Of a stretch of DNA of 57,757 bases, positions 24,843 to 33,549 are shown piece after piece. Source of the DNA: an uncultured Bacteroidales bacterium (GTDB lineage Bacteria > Bacteroidota > Bacteroidia > Bacteroidales > UBA932); NCBI GenBank assembly GCA_905234795.1, contig CAJOIQ010000010.1, positions 1-57,757 on the forward strand, in the 5' to 3' direction. The notes below the pieces were generated by a model. It did no database searches and was not told the DNA's origin. It saw nothing but the letters and a program-made list of their open reading frames with translations. Each line of letters starts with the position of its first letter. Positions within the stretch are counted from its first letter, which is position 1. Made by a program: the position numbers and the translations under genes.

Positions 24843-25409
24843 CTACTCCATAGCGGCATAGATGCGGGCGCGAACCTCTTCGATGGTGCCCACACCGTCA
24901 ATCTCCTTATAAAGGCCTGCGGCTTTGTAATAGGCGATGAGGGGCTCGGTCTTGGCGTGGTAGGTTTGAATGCGGTTGTTCACCACTTCCTCACGGGCGT
25001 CATCGGCACGGCCTTCCAGAGCGGCCCTGTGGGCAATGCGTTCATGAATGAGGGCGTCCGGAATCATGATGGATACGCAGGCAGTGACTTTCTCTCCCCG
25101 TTTGGCCAGCATGTCCTTGAGGGCATCGGCCTGGGCCAGGGTGCGGGGAAAACCGTCCAGCAGGAAGCCGTCCACGCCTTTCACGCTCTGGAATTTAGAT
25201 TCAATCATGCCTTCCACCACTTCGTCGGGAACCAGGTTGCCGCCCTCAATGAGGGCCTTGGCCTGCAGGCCCAGTGGTGTACCGGCAGCGATTTCGCTAC
25301 GAAGAAGTTCACCGGTAGAGAGATGGCAAAGGTTGTAGCGCTCTACCATAGCGCCGGCCTGTGTGCCTTTTCCGGCTCCGGGAGGGCCGAAGAGAACATA
25401 GTACTTCAT
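24843..25409 (-). CDS. adk: Adenylate kinase
   Basis: The 188-residue enzyme shows the P-loop 'FGPPGAGKGTQ' (7-17), 'LSTGELLR', 'DGFPRTLAQA' and a short LID, as in short-type adenylate kinases. It catalyses ATP + AMP = 2 ADP in the cytoplasm. It is 3 bp downstream of hpt, forming a purine-salvage pair closed by a strong terminator. Confidence 0.95.
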   Translation of the reverse strand: MKYYVLFGPPGAGKGTQAGAMVERYNLCHLSTGELLRSEIAAGTPLGLQAKALIEGGNLVPDEVVEGMIESKFQSVKGVDGFLLDGFPRTLAQADALKDMLAKRGEKVTACVSIMIPDALIHERIAHRAALEGRADDAREEVVNNRIQTYHAKTEPLIAYYKAAGLYKEIDGVGTIEEVRARIYAAME

Positions 25410-25412
25410 AAG

Positions 25413-25964
25413 CTATTCGTCTAATACGTAAATATCCTTGATGTTGCGGCCCAGCTCGTCATAATCGAGGCCGAAGCCAACGATGAAACGGTTGGGAATC
25501 TCCATGGCAACGTAATCCAGCTTCACATCCTTCTTGTACACCTCGTTCTTGAGCAGCAGGGTGCACACGCGGGCATCCTTAACCTTGTGCTCCTTGAGCT
25601 GATCCATCATGGCCACGATGGTGCCGCCGGTATCCACAATATCCTCCACCACAATCACGCGCTTGCCTTCCAGATGGGCGGGCAGCGGGACCTCGGTCTT
25701 CACCACACCCGTAGAGGTGGTGCCGGCATAAGAGGAAAGTTTGCAGGCCTTGAGCACCAGCGGGAACTGGACGCGCTTGAGGAGTTCGGCCGCAAAGATA
25801 ACGGCACCGTTCAGGGTGCAGATCATCACAACGGGATCTTCGTCGGTGGCTCCGGCATAATCCTGGTTCAGACGCTCGGCTACGGCGTCGATAGCCTTCT
25901 CTATGTCCTTGTTGGGAATGAACATCTTGAAGGTTTTGTCGTGGAGACGAATCTTTTTTTCCAT
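25413..25964 (-). CDS. hpt: Hypoxanthine phosphoribosyltransferase
   Basis: The 183-residue protein has the PRPP-binding motif 'VIVVEDIVDTGGT' and the family's C-terminal 'RFIVGFGLDYDE'. It salvages hypoxanthine/guanine to IMP/GMP. ATG 25964 ('MEKKIRLHDKTFKMF') is used because it yields the usual length and follows a promoter (CAAATATA, 25986-25993, minus strand). It is co-transcribed with adk. Confidence 0.93.
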   Translation of the reverse strand: MEKKIRLHDKTFKMFIPNKDIEKAIDAVAERLNQDYAGATDEDPVVMICTLNGAVIFAAELLKRVQFPLVLKACKLSSYAGTTSTGVVKTEVPLPAHLEGKRVIVVEDIVDTGGTIVAMMDQLKEHKVKDARVCTLLLKNEVYKKDVKLDYVAMEIPNRFIVGFGLDYDELGRNIKDIYVLDE

Positions 25965-25985
25965 GGGAAAATCGGTTAAAACATA

Positions 25986-25993
25986 CAAATATA
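25986..25993 (-). promoter_or_regulatory. -7 promoter element of hpt-adk
   Basis: CAAATATA reads TATATTTG on the minus strand, 21 nt before the hpt start codon. Confidence 0.6.
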
Positions 25994-26079
25994 CTATAAA
26001 ACACGCAAAAAAGCAGCTAAAACAGCACAAGTTATCAACAATGCTTGTGGAATGTGGAAACGGCTTGCTAACTTGTAGC

Positions 26080-27663
26080 ATGAGAAAAGCATTGATTTGC
26101 CTGTTTTTGGCGTTGTTTGCCCCTTTTGCACAGGCACAGGAAGAATCCATTGTCAAGGCCGCCCTTTACCTTTCCGGCGCAGCCTCTCCTGAAGAAATTC
26201 CCGCCGACTGGACAGACCGGCTGGAGGACGCCCGCACGGTACGGATCAACAGCCCGCATCTGAGGCCCGGCGTGCTGCTCACAGACTACCAGGTGGCTTG
26301 TGTCCTGGATTACCGCGCAACCTTCGGGGATATCCTCTCCTGGGAAGAACTGGCGCTGGTGGACGGCTTCTCCCGGGAGGCCGTGGAGGCACTTCGGCCC
26401 TTCCTCTCGCTGGCATCGGACCGTCTTCCGGGGCAGGCCGATACCGCACGGCTTAAAGCCACCGCCCTGGTAAGAACCACGCTCTCTACAGTAGGGGTTA
26501 AGGCAAAGGCTGTGGCAGAGCATTGGCGGGCCGGGGCAGCCTGGAGGGGAAAGGACTGGAGCGCCTATGCCGAGGGGCAGTGGGGCCGAAGCCGGGTGCT
26601 GGCCGGAGACTTCCATACCCGTTGGGGGCAGGGGCTGGCTGCCTGGACAGGTTTTACCATGGAAAGCCTTTCCACCATCGATGCTTTTGTAAAAAGGTCC
26701 ACGGGCTTGTCTCCGGTATGGTCCTATTCTCCCGCTTCCACGCACAGGGGTGTAGCCTATGAATACTCCGGGACCCGTCTGCGGGCATCGGCCTTTGTGG
26801 CAATGGGAGAGGACTTCGGTGCACATCTGGATTATTTGTGGAGGAATGGACAAGCAGGTATCACAGCGACACTTATAAATGGTAATTATACGGTTTCTTT
26901 AGATGGAAGACACAACCGTCGAGGTCTGGATCTGGTGGGAGAAATGGCTTATAGAAACCGTTCTTTTGCCGGAAAACTGGCCGCCCGTGGAAAGTGGGGA
27001 GAAGCCTGGAAATGGGCAGCTCAGGGCCGGGTCATTCCCAGCCGTTTCTCCGGGAAAAAGTATGGGGAGTATGCCCTGGCCTGCGGCATGAATTACCTGC
27101 AGCGGGACAGCCATTTGCTGTCCTTTACGGCCGATGCCTCGCTGCTTCCCATTCCCGGCGGAGATCCGCACCGGTTCCAACTGCGGGTATATGGAATATG
27201 GCAATGGACGCTATCTCCGGCCTGGCTGCTGGACTTTCGTTTCACTGAACGGTACCGCAATTATGAAGCCTCCAGGACGGATCTCCGGATAGACGTGAAG
27301 GCTACATCTGCGCCCTGGCTGGGTGTCTGGCGGGCCGAGGCCGACTATTGTGAAAAATGGGGCTTCCTCAGTTATTTGGAGGGCGGATATAAGAATGAAA
27401 TATCGGCCCTATTCTTGCGTGTGACAGGTTTTTTGATTCCCCAATGGAGTGCTCGCATCTATTGCTACGAACGCGACGCCGCAGGCACTTTTTCCGTCCC
27501 TGCCTACAATGGCCGCGGCGTGGCGCTGTCCCTCGTCGGCTCCTACAAACTGCTCATCGGCCGCCGTTTCCGCCTCAAAGCCAACCTCCGCGCCGCATAT
27601 CAAATGAGAGCCGGTCAAAAACCGGCTCCCACTCTGAATTTGCAATTGCAAGGTGATCTTTAG
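26080..27663 (+). CDS. Helix-hairpin-helix N-terminal, outer-membrane barrel protein
   Basis: The 527-residue protein from ATG 26080 has a signal peptide ending 'FAQAQ'. A helix-hairpin-helix-like module follows (about 50-110, 'LLTDYQVACVLDYRATFGDILSWEELALVDGF'-type). Then come about 400 residues of beta-barrel-like strands. This layout is frequent in Bacteroidota and has been linked by annotation to DNA uptake (ComEA-like), but the function is not proven. The upstream part of the open frame overlaps the hpt promoter and is ignored. It is convergent with the lytic transglycosylase, sharing 4 bp at their ends. Confidence 0.7.
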   Translation: MRKALICLFLALFAPFAQAQEESIVKAALYLSGAASPEEIPADWTDRLEDARTVRINSPHLRPGVLLTDYQVACVLDYRATFGDILSWEELALVDGFSREAVEALRPFLSLASDRLPGQADTARLKATALVRTTLSTVGVKAKAVAEHWRAGAAWRGKDWSAYAEGQWGRSRVLAGDFHTRWGQGLAAWTGFTMESLSTIDAFVKRSTGLSPVWSYSPASTHRGVAYEYSGTRLRASAFVAMGEDFGAHLDYLWRNGQAGITATLINGNYTVSLDGRHNRRGLDLVGEMAYRNRSFAGKLAARGKWGEAWKWAAQGRVIPSRFSGKKYGEYALACGMNYLQRDSHLLSFTADASLLPIPGGDPHRFQLRVYGIWQWTLSPAWLLDFRFTERYRNYEASRTDLRIDVKATSAPWLGVWRAEADYCEKWGFLSYLEGGYKNEISALFLRVTGFLIPQWSARIYCYERDAAGTFSVPAYNGRGVALSLVGSYKLLIGRRFRLKANLRAAYQMRAGQKPAPTLNLQLQGDL

Positions 27664-29084
27664 CGTTTTCCCACTTTCAGGCGCTGACCGATGTTGATGC
27701 GGTCGCTCTTGAGGTTGTTCCAGCTCTTGAGCTGTTTCACGGTACAGTGGTATTTCTTGGCAATCTTGCCCAGACTGTCACCGGATTTCACCTTGTAATA
27801 CACCCACTGGCCGGTTCCGGCAGCGCTCGCACGCGTTGTAGGAACGGGACGGCCGGCAACGGTTTCGCGTCCGTCCTGCACCTTGGCGGTGAACAGGACA
27901 TCGGCCTTGTACCGGTAAATGGAGTCCTGCATATCCAGGAAGGCGGCCGTATAGTTGAAAGGAAGGCGCAGCACTTCCTCGGACTGCGCGCCGGGGATGA
28001 TGTCGGTATAGTACTGAGGGTTCAGATCCCTGACATCGTCCAGGGGAATCCCCAGCACCTCACTGATTTGACGGAAGTGTAAGTTCTTGTGGATGTGGAA
28101 GGTATCTACGTACACGGGCAAAGACACCGGATCCGGCCTCAGGCCGTATTCGTTGGCATAGCGGAAGGCGTACATGGCCCCCACCATGGCCGGCACGTAG
28201 CCGCGGGTCTCGCGCGGAAGGTATTCGTACACAGACCAGAAATCCGTACGTCCGCCGGCGCGCTTGATGGCCTTATTCACGTTGCCGGAGCCGCAGTTAT
28301 AGGCCGATATAGCCAGCGGCCAGTCGCCGAAGATGCGGTAGGCGTCGCGGAAATAGCGGGCTGCGGCATCCACGGACAAGATGGGATCCATCCGTTCGTC
28401 GGTAAAGGAATTTACCCGAAGACCATAATTGAGGGCCGTGCGGTACATGAACTGCCACATCCCCTTGGCGCCCACGCGGGATTCGGCCCGGGGATTCATG
28501 GCACTCTCGATAATGGCCACATACTTGAGCTCCAGGGGAAGGTCGTACTGCCGGAAGGCTTCCTCGAACAGCGGCATGTAATACTGAGCCAGTCCCAGCA
28601 TCTCTCCCATCTTGGTGGGCATCTTCTCCGAGTAAAGAATCATGTAATTCTTCACGGTCTCGTTGTAGGGGAGGGAGATGAAGGAATGCATCTGCGCCAG
28701 GCGCTGCATGAGAACGGAATCCGGTACATCGGTGGTAAAGCGCACGGAATCCATGTTGTACTGTTCACGGCCCAGGGTACGGCTCTGGCGATGCATATAC
28801 CATTGGCCCAGCAGGGTATCGGTATTGGGCGTGGTATAGTCCTCCAGGCCGGCCGACACCTTGTTCTCGTTCTCTCCGGAAAGCTCTTCCTCGATGATTT
28901 CGCGTTCCGCTTCCTCGGACCGGTAAGTGGCAATCTCGGCCTCCAGAGCCTCAATCTGCCTGCGCAGCTGCTCGTTTTCCTCCAGCAGCTGTTTCCGGTT
29001 TTTACGGCCGTCCGGTGCGGCGAAGACAATACCGGCTGCAAGGAACAGGCAGGCGGCGGATATCAGGTATTTTCTCATTCTCAT
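27660..29084 (-). CDS. Lytic transglycosylase (MltD-like) with LysM
   Basis: The 474-residue protein has a signal peptide (to about 'VFAAP'), a short coiled coil (about 28-60, Glu/Leu-rich), a lytic transglycosylase (SLT) domain with catalytic Glu in 'AIIESAMNP' followed by 'GAKGMWQFM', and a C-terminal LysM domain ('YKVKSGDSLGKIAKKY'). It cleaves peptidoglycan to anhydro-muropeptides in the periplasm, which links to the AnmK and NagZ-NamZ genes at 33.5-37 kb. It overlaps the DUF5683 stop by 1 bp. Confidence 0.92.
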   Translation of the reverse strand: MRMRKYLISAACLFLAAGIVFAAPDGRKNRKQLLEENEQLRRQIEALEAEIATYRSEEAEREIIEEELSGENENKVSAGLEDYTTPNTDTLLGQWYMHRQSRTLGREQYNMDSVRFTTDVPDSVLMQRLAQMHSFISLPYNETVKNYMILYSEKMPTKMGEMLGLAQYYMPLFEEAFRQYDLPLELKYVAIIESAMNPRAESRVGAKGMWQFMYRTALNYGLRVNSFTDERMDPILSVDAAARYFRDAYRIFGDWPLAISAYNCGSGNVNKAIKRAGGRTDFWSVYEYLPRETRGYVPAMVGAMYAFRYANEYGLRPDPVSLPVYVDTFHIHKNLHFRQISEVLGIPLDDVRDLNPQYYTDIIPGAQSEEVLRLPFNYTAAFLDMQDSIYRYKADVLFTAKVQDGRETVAGRPVPTTRASAAGTGQWVYYKVKSGDSLGKIAKKYHCTVKQLKSWNNLKSDRINIGQRLKVGKR

Positions 29085-29980
29085 TAAAATCTAATGCCGA
29101 TGGACAAGCCCATGGCGGGAGCCGATGCGTACTGGACGGGCACCAGCGAAGGGGAAACATTGAGGGAAATCTGGTCGTTAACCTCGAAGTCCTGCATATA
29201 GGCAAATACATTGGCGTCCACTATCTGAAGCACGTACGCAACGGCCGTAAACAGCACGGAATAATCTCGGAAACGACGGTACGAATCTCTGTAATACTTG
29301 GCAGTCTCGGCACTCTGGGGCGGCCTTTCCACGCCTTCTTCGTCGGTGGTGGCCATGTTGTGGATCCACTTCCAGCGATGGTACTGCATGTTGTTTTCTA
29401 TCCAGAAGTGAGCGCAGCCGGCCATCAGACCCCAGTAGATGGGCACTTTCCAGAATTCTCCGTTATACACCTGCCCCAGGCCGGGCAGCAGGATGGAGTA
29501 GAAGGTGGATTTGGAAGGATCGGGATGCCGGGTGCCCTTGTAGGAGATCACACCGTCCATCAGCGATCCCCACCACACCAGGCCTGCCCCGGCAAAAGCC
29601 AGTGTCCTGTAGGTCTTATACTTGTCTTCTCCCGTACTCTGGTACAGCTTGTTGAAGTGGACGCCGCCGTAGATGCCGGCGCCGATTCCGCCATACACCA
29701 CGGGCAGTTTCCAGTACTGCTTGTGGTAGATCTGGTTTCCTCCCAGGAACACGGCAGAGCCGATGGTCAGGGTTTTGAGGGATGCTTTCCTCTTATGGGC
29801 CAGACCGCCGAAGAATTCGGGGAAACTGAAGATGGCCGATGAGTCCGTCTTCACATTCTGGGTGGTATCGGCATAGGTCTGCGTGAAAGCGTCGCGCTTG
29901 AATTGGTCGTCGCGATACTGCGCCCGCAGCGGCAGACACAGCAGGAAAACGAAGAGGAATATGAAGGAGAGCTTCTTCAT
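29084..29980 (-). CDS. DUF5683 membrane-associated protein
   Basis: The 298-residue protein starts with signal peptide 'MKKLSFIFLFVFLLCLPLRAQ' and contains 'SILLPGLGQVYNGEFWKVPIYWGLMAG', the conserved core of DUF5683. In Bacteroidota this family is almost always found between parB and mltD, exactly as here. Function unknown; a link between chromosome partition and the envelope is an inference from position. Confidence 0.85.
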   Translation of the reverse strand: MKKLSFIFLFVFLLCLPLRAQYRDDQFKRDAFTQTYADTTQNVKTDSSAIFSFPEFFGGLAHKRKASLKTLTIGSAVFLGGNQIYHKQYWKLPVVYGGIGAGIYGGVHFNKLYQSTGEDKYKTYRTLAFAGAGLVWWGSLMDGVISYKGTRHPDPSKSTFYSILLPGLGQVYNGEFWKVPIYWGLMAGCAHFWIENNMQYHRWKWIHNMATTDEEGVERPPQSAETAKYYRDSYRRFRDYSVLFTAVAYVLQIVDANVFAYMQDFEVNDQISLNVSPSLVPVQYASAPAMGLSIGIRF

Positions 29981-30903
29981 CGGGGATCCAGAGCCTGCAG
30001 GAACTGTTCCATCTGGGCGTCGGAGTCGAACTTGATGGTAAGGGAACCCTTTCCTCCGGCACTGCGCTTGAGGGAAATGTTGTCGCCGAAGTATCGGCCC
30101 ACATTCTCCAAAAGCCGATAATACATGTCGGGGAGCACCTGAGGGTCTGAGGAATCGGCTTTTTCGGCCTTGTCCAGAGCCTTGACTTTGTCTTCCAGCT
30201 GACGTACGGAAAGGCCGTTCTTGACGATGAGGTCGCACAGGGTTTCCTGTACGGCGGGATCTTCCACGGCCAGCAGCACCTTGGCGTGGCCCACGTTGAT
30301 CAGGCCCACTTTAAGGTCGTGCTGCACTTTGGCGGGAAGCTTCAATAGACGCAGCTGGTTGGCTACGGAAGCGCGCTTTTTGCCCACGCGGTCGGCCATC
30401 TGCTCCTGTGTAAGGTGACACTCCTCCATCAGGCGCTGATAGCTCATGGCCACCTCGATGGGATCCAGATTTTCCCGCTGGATATTCTCCACGATGGCCA
30501 TCTCCAGCATGCCCTGCTCCGAGGCATCCCGGATATAGGCCGGAATCATGTCCATGCCGGCCATCAGGGAAGCGCGGTAACGGCGTTCACCGCTGATAAT
30601 CTGGTATTTGTCGTCCTTGCGGCGGACGGTAATGGGCTGGATGAGGCCGAAGGTCTTGATGCTGGTGGCCAGTTCCTGCATGGCCTCGGTGTCGAAGCTC
30701 ATGCGGGGCTGATACGGGTTGGGCTCGATAAGATCCACGGGGATGCGCAGGACATCGGCGGTGTCCTTGGGTTTTTCCTGGGCGGTGACAACCGCCTTGT
30801 TGATGTAACCCACCGGTTTACGGATCTCGGAGAGGTCTTCTCCTCCCAGGAGGGCTCCCAGGCCCTTTCCCAGGCCACGTGCTTGCTGTTTAGCCATTTG
30901 CAT
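29977..30903 (-). CDS. parB: Chromosome-partition protein ParB
   Basis: The 308-residue protein has the N-terminal 'RGLGKGLGALL' start, the ParB/Srx CTPase-fold motifs ('VDLIEPNPYQPR', 'ISGERRYRASLMAG'), a helix-turn-helix ('LTQEQMADRVGKKRASVANQLRL') and a dimerisation tail. It binds parS sites and loads condensin. Start is 30903 or the in-frame ATG at 30897. It overlaps parA by 14 bp. Confidence 0.93.
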   Translation of the reverse strand: MQMAKQQARGLGKGLGALLGGEDLSEIRKPVGYINKAVVTAQEKPKDTADVLRIPVDLIEPNPYQPRMSFDTEAMQELATSIKTFGLIQPITVRRKDDKYQIISGERRYRASLMAGMDMIPAYIRDASEQGMLEMAIVENIQRENLDPIEVAMSYQRLMEECHLTQEQMADRVGKKRASVANQLRLLKLPAKVQHDLKVGLINVGHAKVLLAVEDPAVQETLCDLIVKNGLSVRQLEDKVKALDKAEKADSSDPQVLPDMYYRLLENVGRYFGDNISLKRSAGGKGSLTIKFDSDAQMEQFLQALDPR

Positions 30904-31669
30904 TCTGGTTTTTGTCCAGCACTTCCTTGGCCAGGTTAAGGTAATTGGAAGTACCGTTGTTCATGACGTCGTAAAGGATGATGGGCTTGCCATAGCTGGG
31001 GGCCTCGCTCAGGCGGATGCTGCGCTGGATGATGGTCTGGAACACCATGTCCTCGAAATGCTCCCGCAGCTGGGCCACCACCTGGTTGTGCACCTTGGTG
31101 CGGCCGTCGAACATGGTGACCACAAAGCCCTCGATGGTAAGGGCGGGGTTGATGTCCTTTTGCACCAGACGGATGGTCTGGATGAGTTTGGCCAGGCCTT
31201 CCAGGGCAAAGAATTCCGGCTGAACGGGAATCATGACGGAATCGGCCGCCGTGAGGCAGTTTACCGTAATGAGGCCGAGGGAAGGGGAGCAGTCTATGAT
31301 GATGTAGTCATAGTTATCCCGGATAGGGGCCAGGGCTTTCTTGAGGATGGATTCGCGGTCCGGCGTGTCCAGGAGCTCGATCTCGGCGCCCACCAGGTCG
31401 ATGTGGCTGGGAATCATGTGCAGCTTGGGGAGCTCGGTCTGGATGAGGGCGTCCTCGGCCTTTAACTGGCCGATGAGAATCTCATACAACGAGCGGTGGT
31501 CGCTGTTCTCGGGGTCGAAGTTAAGGCCCGATGTGGTATTGGCCTGAGGGTCGGCGTCAATAATGAGGACGTTTTTCTCCAAAACGGCCAGGGACGCCGC
31601 CAGGTTAATGGCCGTGGTGGTTTTGCCAACACCGCCCTTCTGATTGGCTATAGCAATGATTTTGCCCAT
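30890..31669 (-). CDS. parA: Chromosome-partition ATPase ParA
   Basis: The 259-residue protein begins 'MGKIIAIANQKGGVGKTTTAINLA', with the deviant Walker A lysine of the ParA/Soj family, followed by 'DADPQANTT' and 'IIDCSPSLGL'. It works with ParB in origin segregation. A -7 element (CAAAGATA, 31691-31698) precedes it. Confidence 0.94.
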   Translation of the reverse strand: MGKIIAIANQKGGVGKTTTAINLAASLAVLEKNVLIIDADPQANTTSGLNFDPENSDHRSLYEILIGQLKAEDALIQTELPKLHMIPSHIDLVGAEIELLDTPDRESILKKALAPIRDNYDYIIIDCSPSLGLITVNCLTAADSVMIPVQPEFFALEGLAKLIQTIRLVQKDINPALTIEGFVVTMFDGRTKVHNQVVAQLREHFEDMVFQTIIQRSIRLSEAPSYGKPIILYDVMNNGTSNYLNLAKEVLDKNQNANG

Positions 31670-31690
31670 AAATACACTCCTTTAAGAATA

Positions 31691-31698
31691 CAAAGATA
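31691..31698 (-). promoter_or_regulatory. -7 promoter element of parAB operon
   Basis: CAAAGATA reads TATCTTTG on the minus strand, 22 nt before the parA start. Confidence 0.6.
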
Positions 31699-31746
31699 AT
31701 CATTTTCCCCGAAATCCCGGCAAAAATGTTCCACAAAGTTCCACGG

Positions 31747-33549
31747 CTACACCGGATCTACGTCCAGATGGATGTGGCCGACGTATTTGCGGGCTTTCTC
31801 GAAGGAATTTACGGTGCTGGAAATGGTCTGTTTATGTTGTTTGAGCGCCTTGTCACGCTGAAGAGTAATACGGAGGACAAGGACATCGGTTTCCCCTGAA
31901 GAGGGCGCATTCGGTCCCACAATGCTCACGTCCTGAGGAAGGGCCGGGCGAAGGGAACGAAGGAATTCCTGTGACATAAAGGAGAGACGCTTTTTGCTGC
32001 TGTCACGGATAACTACTTGTACCAGACGGGTATAGGGAGGGAAACCAAATGTCCTGCGTTCCTGCAGAAGGCGTTCCACCGTGTCTCCATTCCACAGGCC
32101 GAAAGCGGGATGAGCGGGCTCGAAGGTCTGGACAACCAACAAGCCGCCGGGAATGCATCGGCTACGGAATAGGGAAAGGACTTGCATGGCGCGTTCGTCG
32201 CAGCGGAAATCTTCCCGGGCCAGCAGAAAATCGGCCTGCAAGACAGCCACAAGGGCAAAAGCACCAGAAGGCTGGCCTTTGGCCGTGGCGGGTGTGCACA
32301 GGGTAATGCCACGTGTCCGGGCCCCAAAGATGGGCTCCAGTTCGGCGGTACAGTCCGGAATGGACGCCCTGGAGCGGCAAACCAGCAGGACCTTTTCTCC
32401 GGTGTCCAGGCAACGATGCATTTCCGTGAGCAGTTTAAGGGAAAAACTGCCCGAAACTCCTTTTTTACGAATCTCGGCCGCGGTGTTCACCAGCAGGGTT
32501 TCCGGAGCCGGGCCCTCTTGCAACTGAACCTTGGTGAACAGCCCGATATCGGCATTATACAAGGATTCCAGAGACGGCGTTTCGCCGCCCAGCACAACAT
32601 GGGCGCCATGGGCTTGAGCCAGTAAAATGGCCGTTTCCCGGGCATGATACCGTGGAGCGGGGGCATCCTGTTTATAAGAAGTATCCTGCTCGTCGTCCAC
32701 CACAATCAGGCCCAGATGGCTGTACGGAAGAAACAGGGCACTGCGGGTGCCCAGCACCAGAGAAGCGGACGAACCGCGAACGGCCTGGGATACGCCACGC
32801 CGCTGGGCCACGGTAAGTCCGCTGTGATAAGGCATCACTTGAGGGAATACCCGTTCTACATCCTCTTCCAACTGGCGTGACAAGCCGATTTCGGGCACCA
32901 GATACAAAACGCTCTTTCCCGAAACCAGAATCCTGCGGGCCAGTTCCAGATACAAAGTCCGGCGTTGCCCATCGGCCTCCAGCAACACAGTTTTCCCTTG
33001 TGAAAAGGCGACTTCCATGGCCTGGACGGCCTCCTCCTGCTCAAGGGACAAAGTTAATTCCCGGGCGTCGGGAAGAGACTCTTTTCCCGCCAGCAAGGCT
33101 TGGATTCGTTCTATTTGGGTGCGGTATTGCTGCCGGGTACTGTCTTTACGGGCTTTCTGTTCTTTTTGTTGCAAAGCAGCCAGCCTGTTTTCCAGGCGTT
33201 CCTGAACACGAACGGCCACTTCCTCTGATTCCTGCTTTTGCTGTGGATAAGCAGCCTTATACAACTCTCCAACAGTGCACAGGTAATACTGCGCCATTTT
33301 CTGCCAGAAAAGGATTTCCTCCCTGGAAATGGCAGGAAGGGCGCTGCGTTGAGCCGGAAGGATTTTTTTGATGGCAGGATCCGGTGTCACATCTACGGCA
33401 CTCACCACACCGGAATACCGACGCCCCGCCATACGGACTTCCACGCGTTCTCCAACGGAAATGGGAAGGCCGTCTTCGACATAATAATACGGCTCCCACT
33501 CCAGTTTGAGAGGCAAAATAACCTGTATGTAGACAGGATTATTCCTCAT
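31747..33549 (-). CDS. PriA homologue lacking helicase and zinc motifs
   Basis: Homology to PriA is clear over the whole length: N-terminal DNA-binding domain, 'LYLVPEIGLSRQLE', 'LVLGTRSALFLPYSHLGLIVVD', 'SYKQDAPAPRYHARE' and the C-terminal 'FGFPPYTRL'. Every helicase signature is altered. The Walker A site reads 'EADGQRRT' (about 191-198), DEEH is 'DDEQ', SATPS is 'GETPS', the zinc-binding cysteine module is missing near residue 390-410, and the motif VI region reads 'SLFRSRCIPG'. At 600 residues it is shorter than normal PriA (about 730-820). The frame is intact, so it seems a maintained non-ATPase. ATG 33549 overlaps the upstream gene by 11 bp. Confidence 0.8.
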   Translation of the reverse strand: MRNNPVYIQVILPLKLEWEPYYYVEDGLPISVGERVEVRMAGRRYSGVVSAVDVTPDPAIKKILPAQRSALPAISREEILFWQKMAQYYLCTVGELYKAAYPQQKQESEEVAVRVQERLENRLAALQQKEQKARKDSTRQQYRTQIERIQALLAGKESLPDARELTLSLEQEEAVQAMEVAFSQGKTVLLEADGQRRTLYLELARRILVSGKSVLYLVPEIGLSRQLEEDVERVFPQVMPYHSGLTVAQRRGVSQAVRGSSASLVLGTRSALFLPYSHLGLIVVDDEQDTSYKQDAPAPRYHARETAILLAQAHGAHVVLGGETPSLESLYNADIGLFTKVQLQEGPAPETLLVNTAAEIRKKGVSGSFSLKLLTEMHRCLDTGEKVLLVCRSRASIPDCTAELEPIFGARTRGITLCTPATAKGQPSGAFALVAVLQADFLLAREDFRCDERAMQVLSLFRSRCIPGGLLVVQTFEPAHPAFGLWNGDTVERLLQERRTFGFPPYTRLVQVVIRDSSKKRLSFMSQEFLRSLRPALPQDVSIVGPNAPSSGETDVLVLRITLQRDKALKQHKQTISSTVNSFEKARKYVGHIHLDVDPV

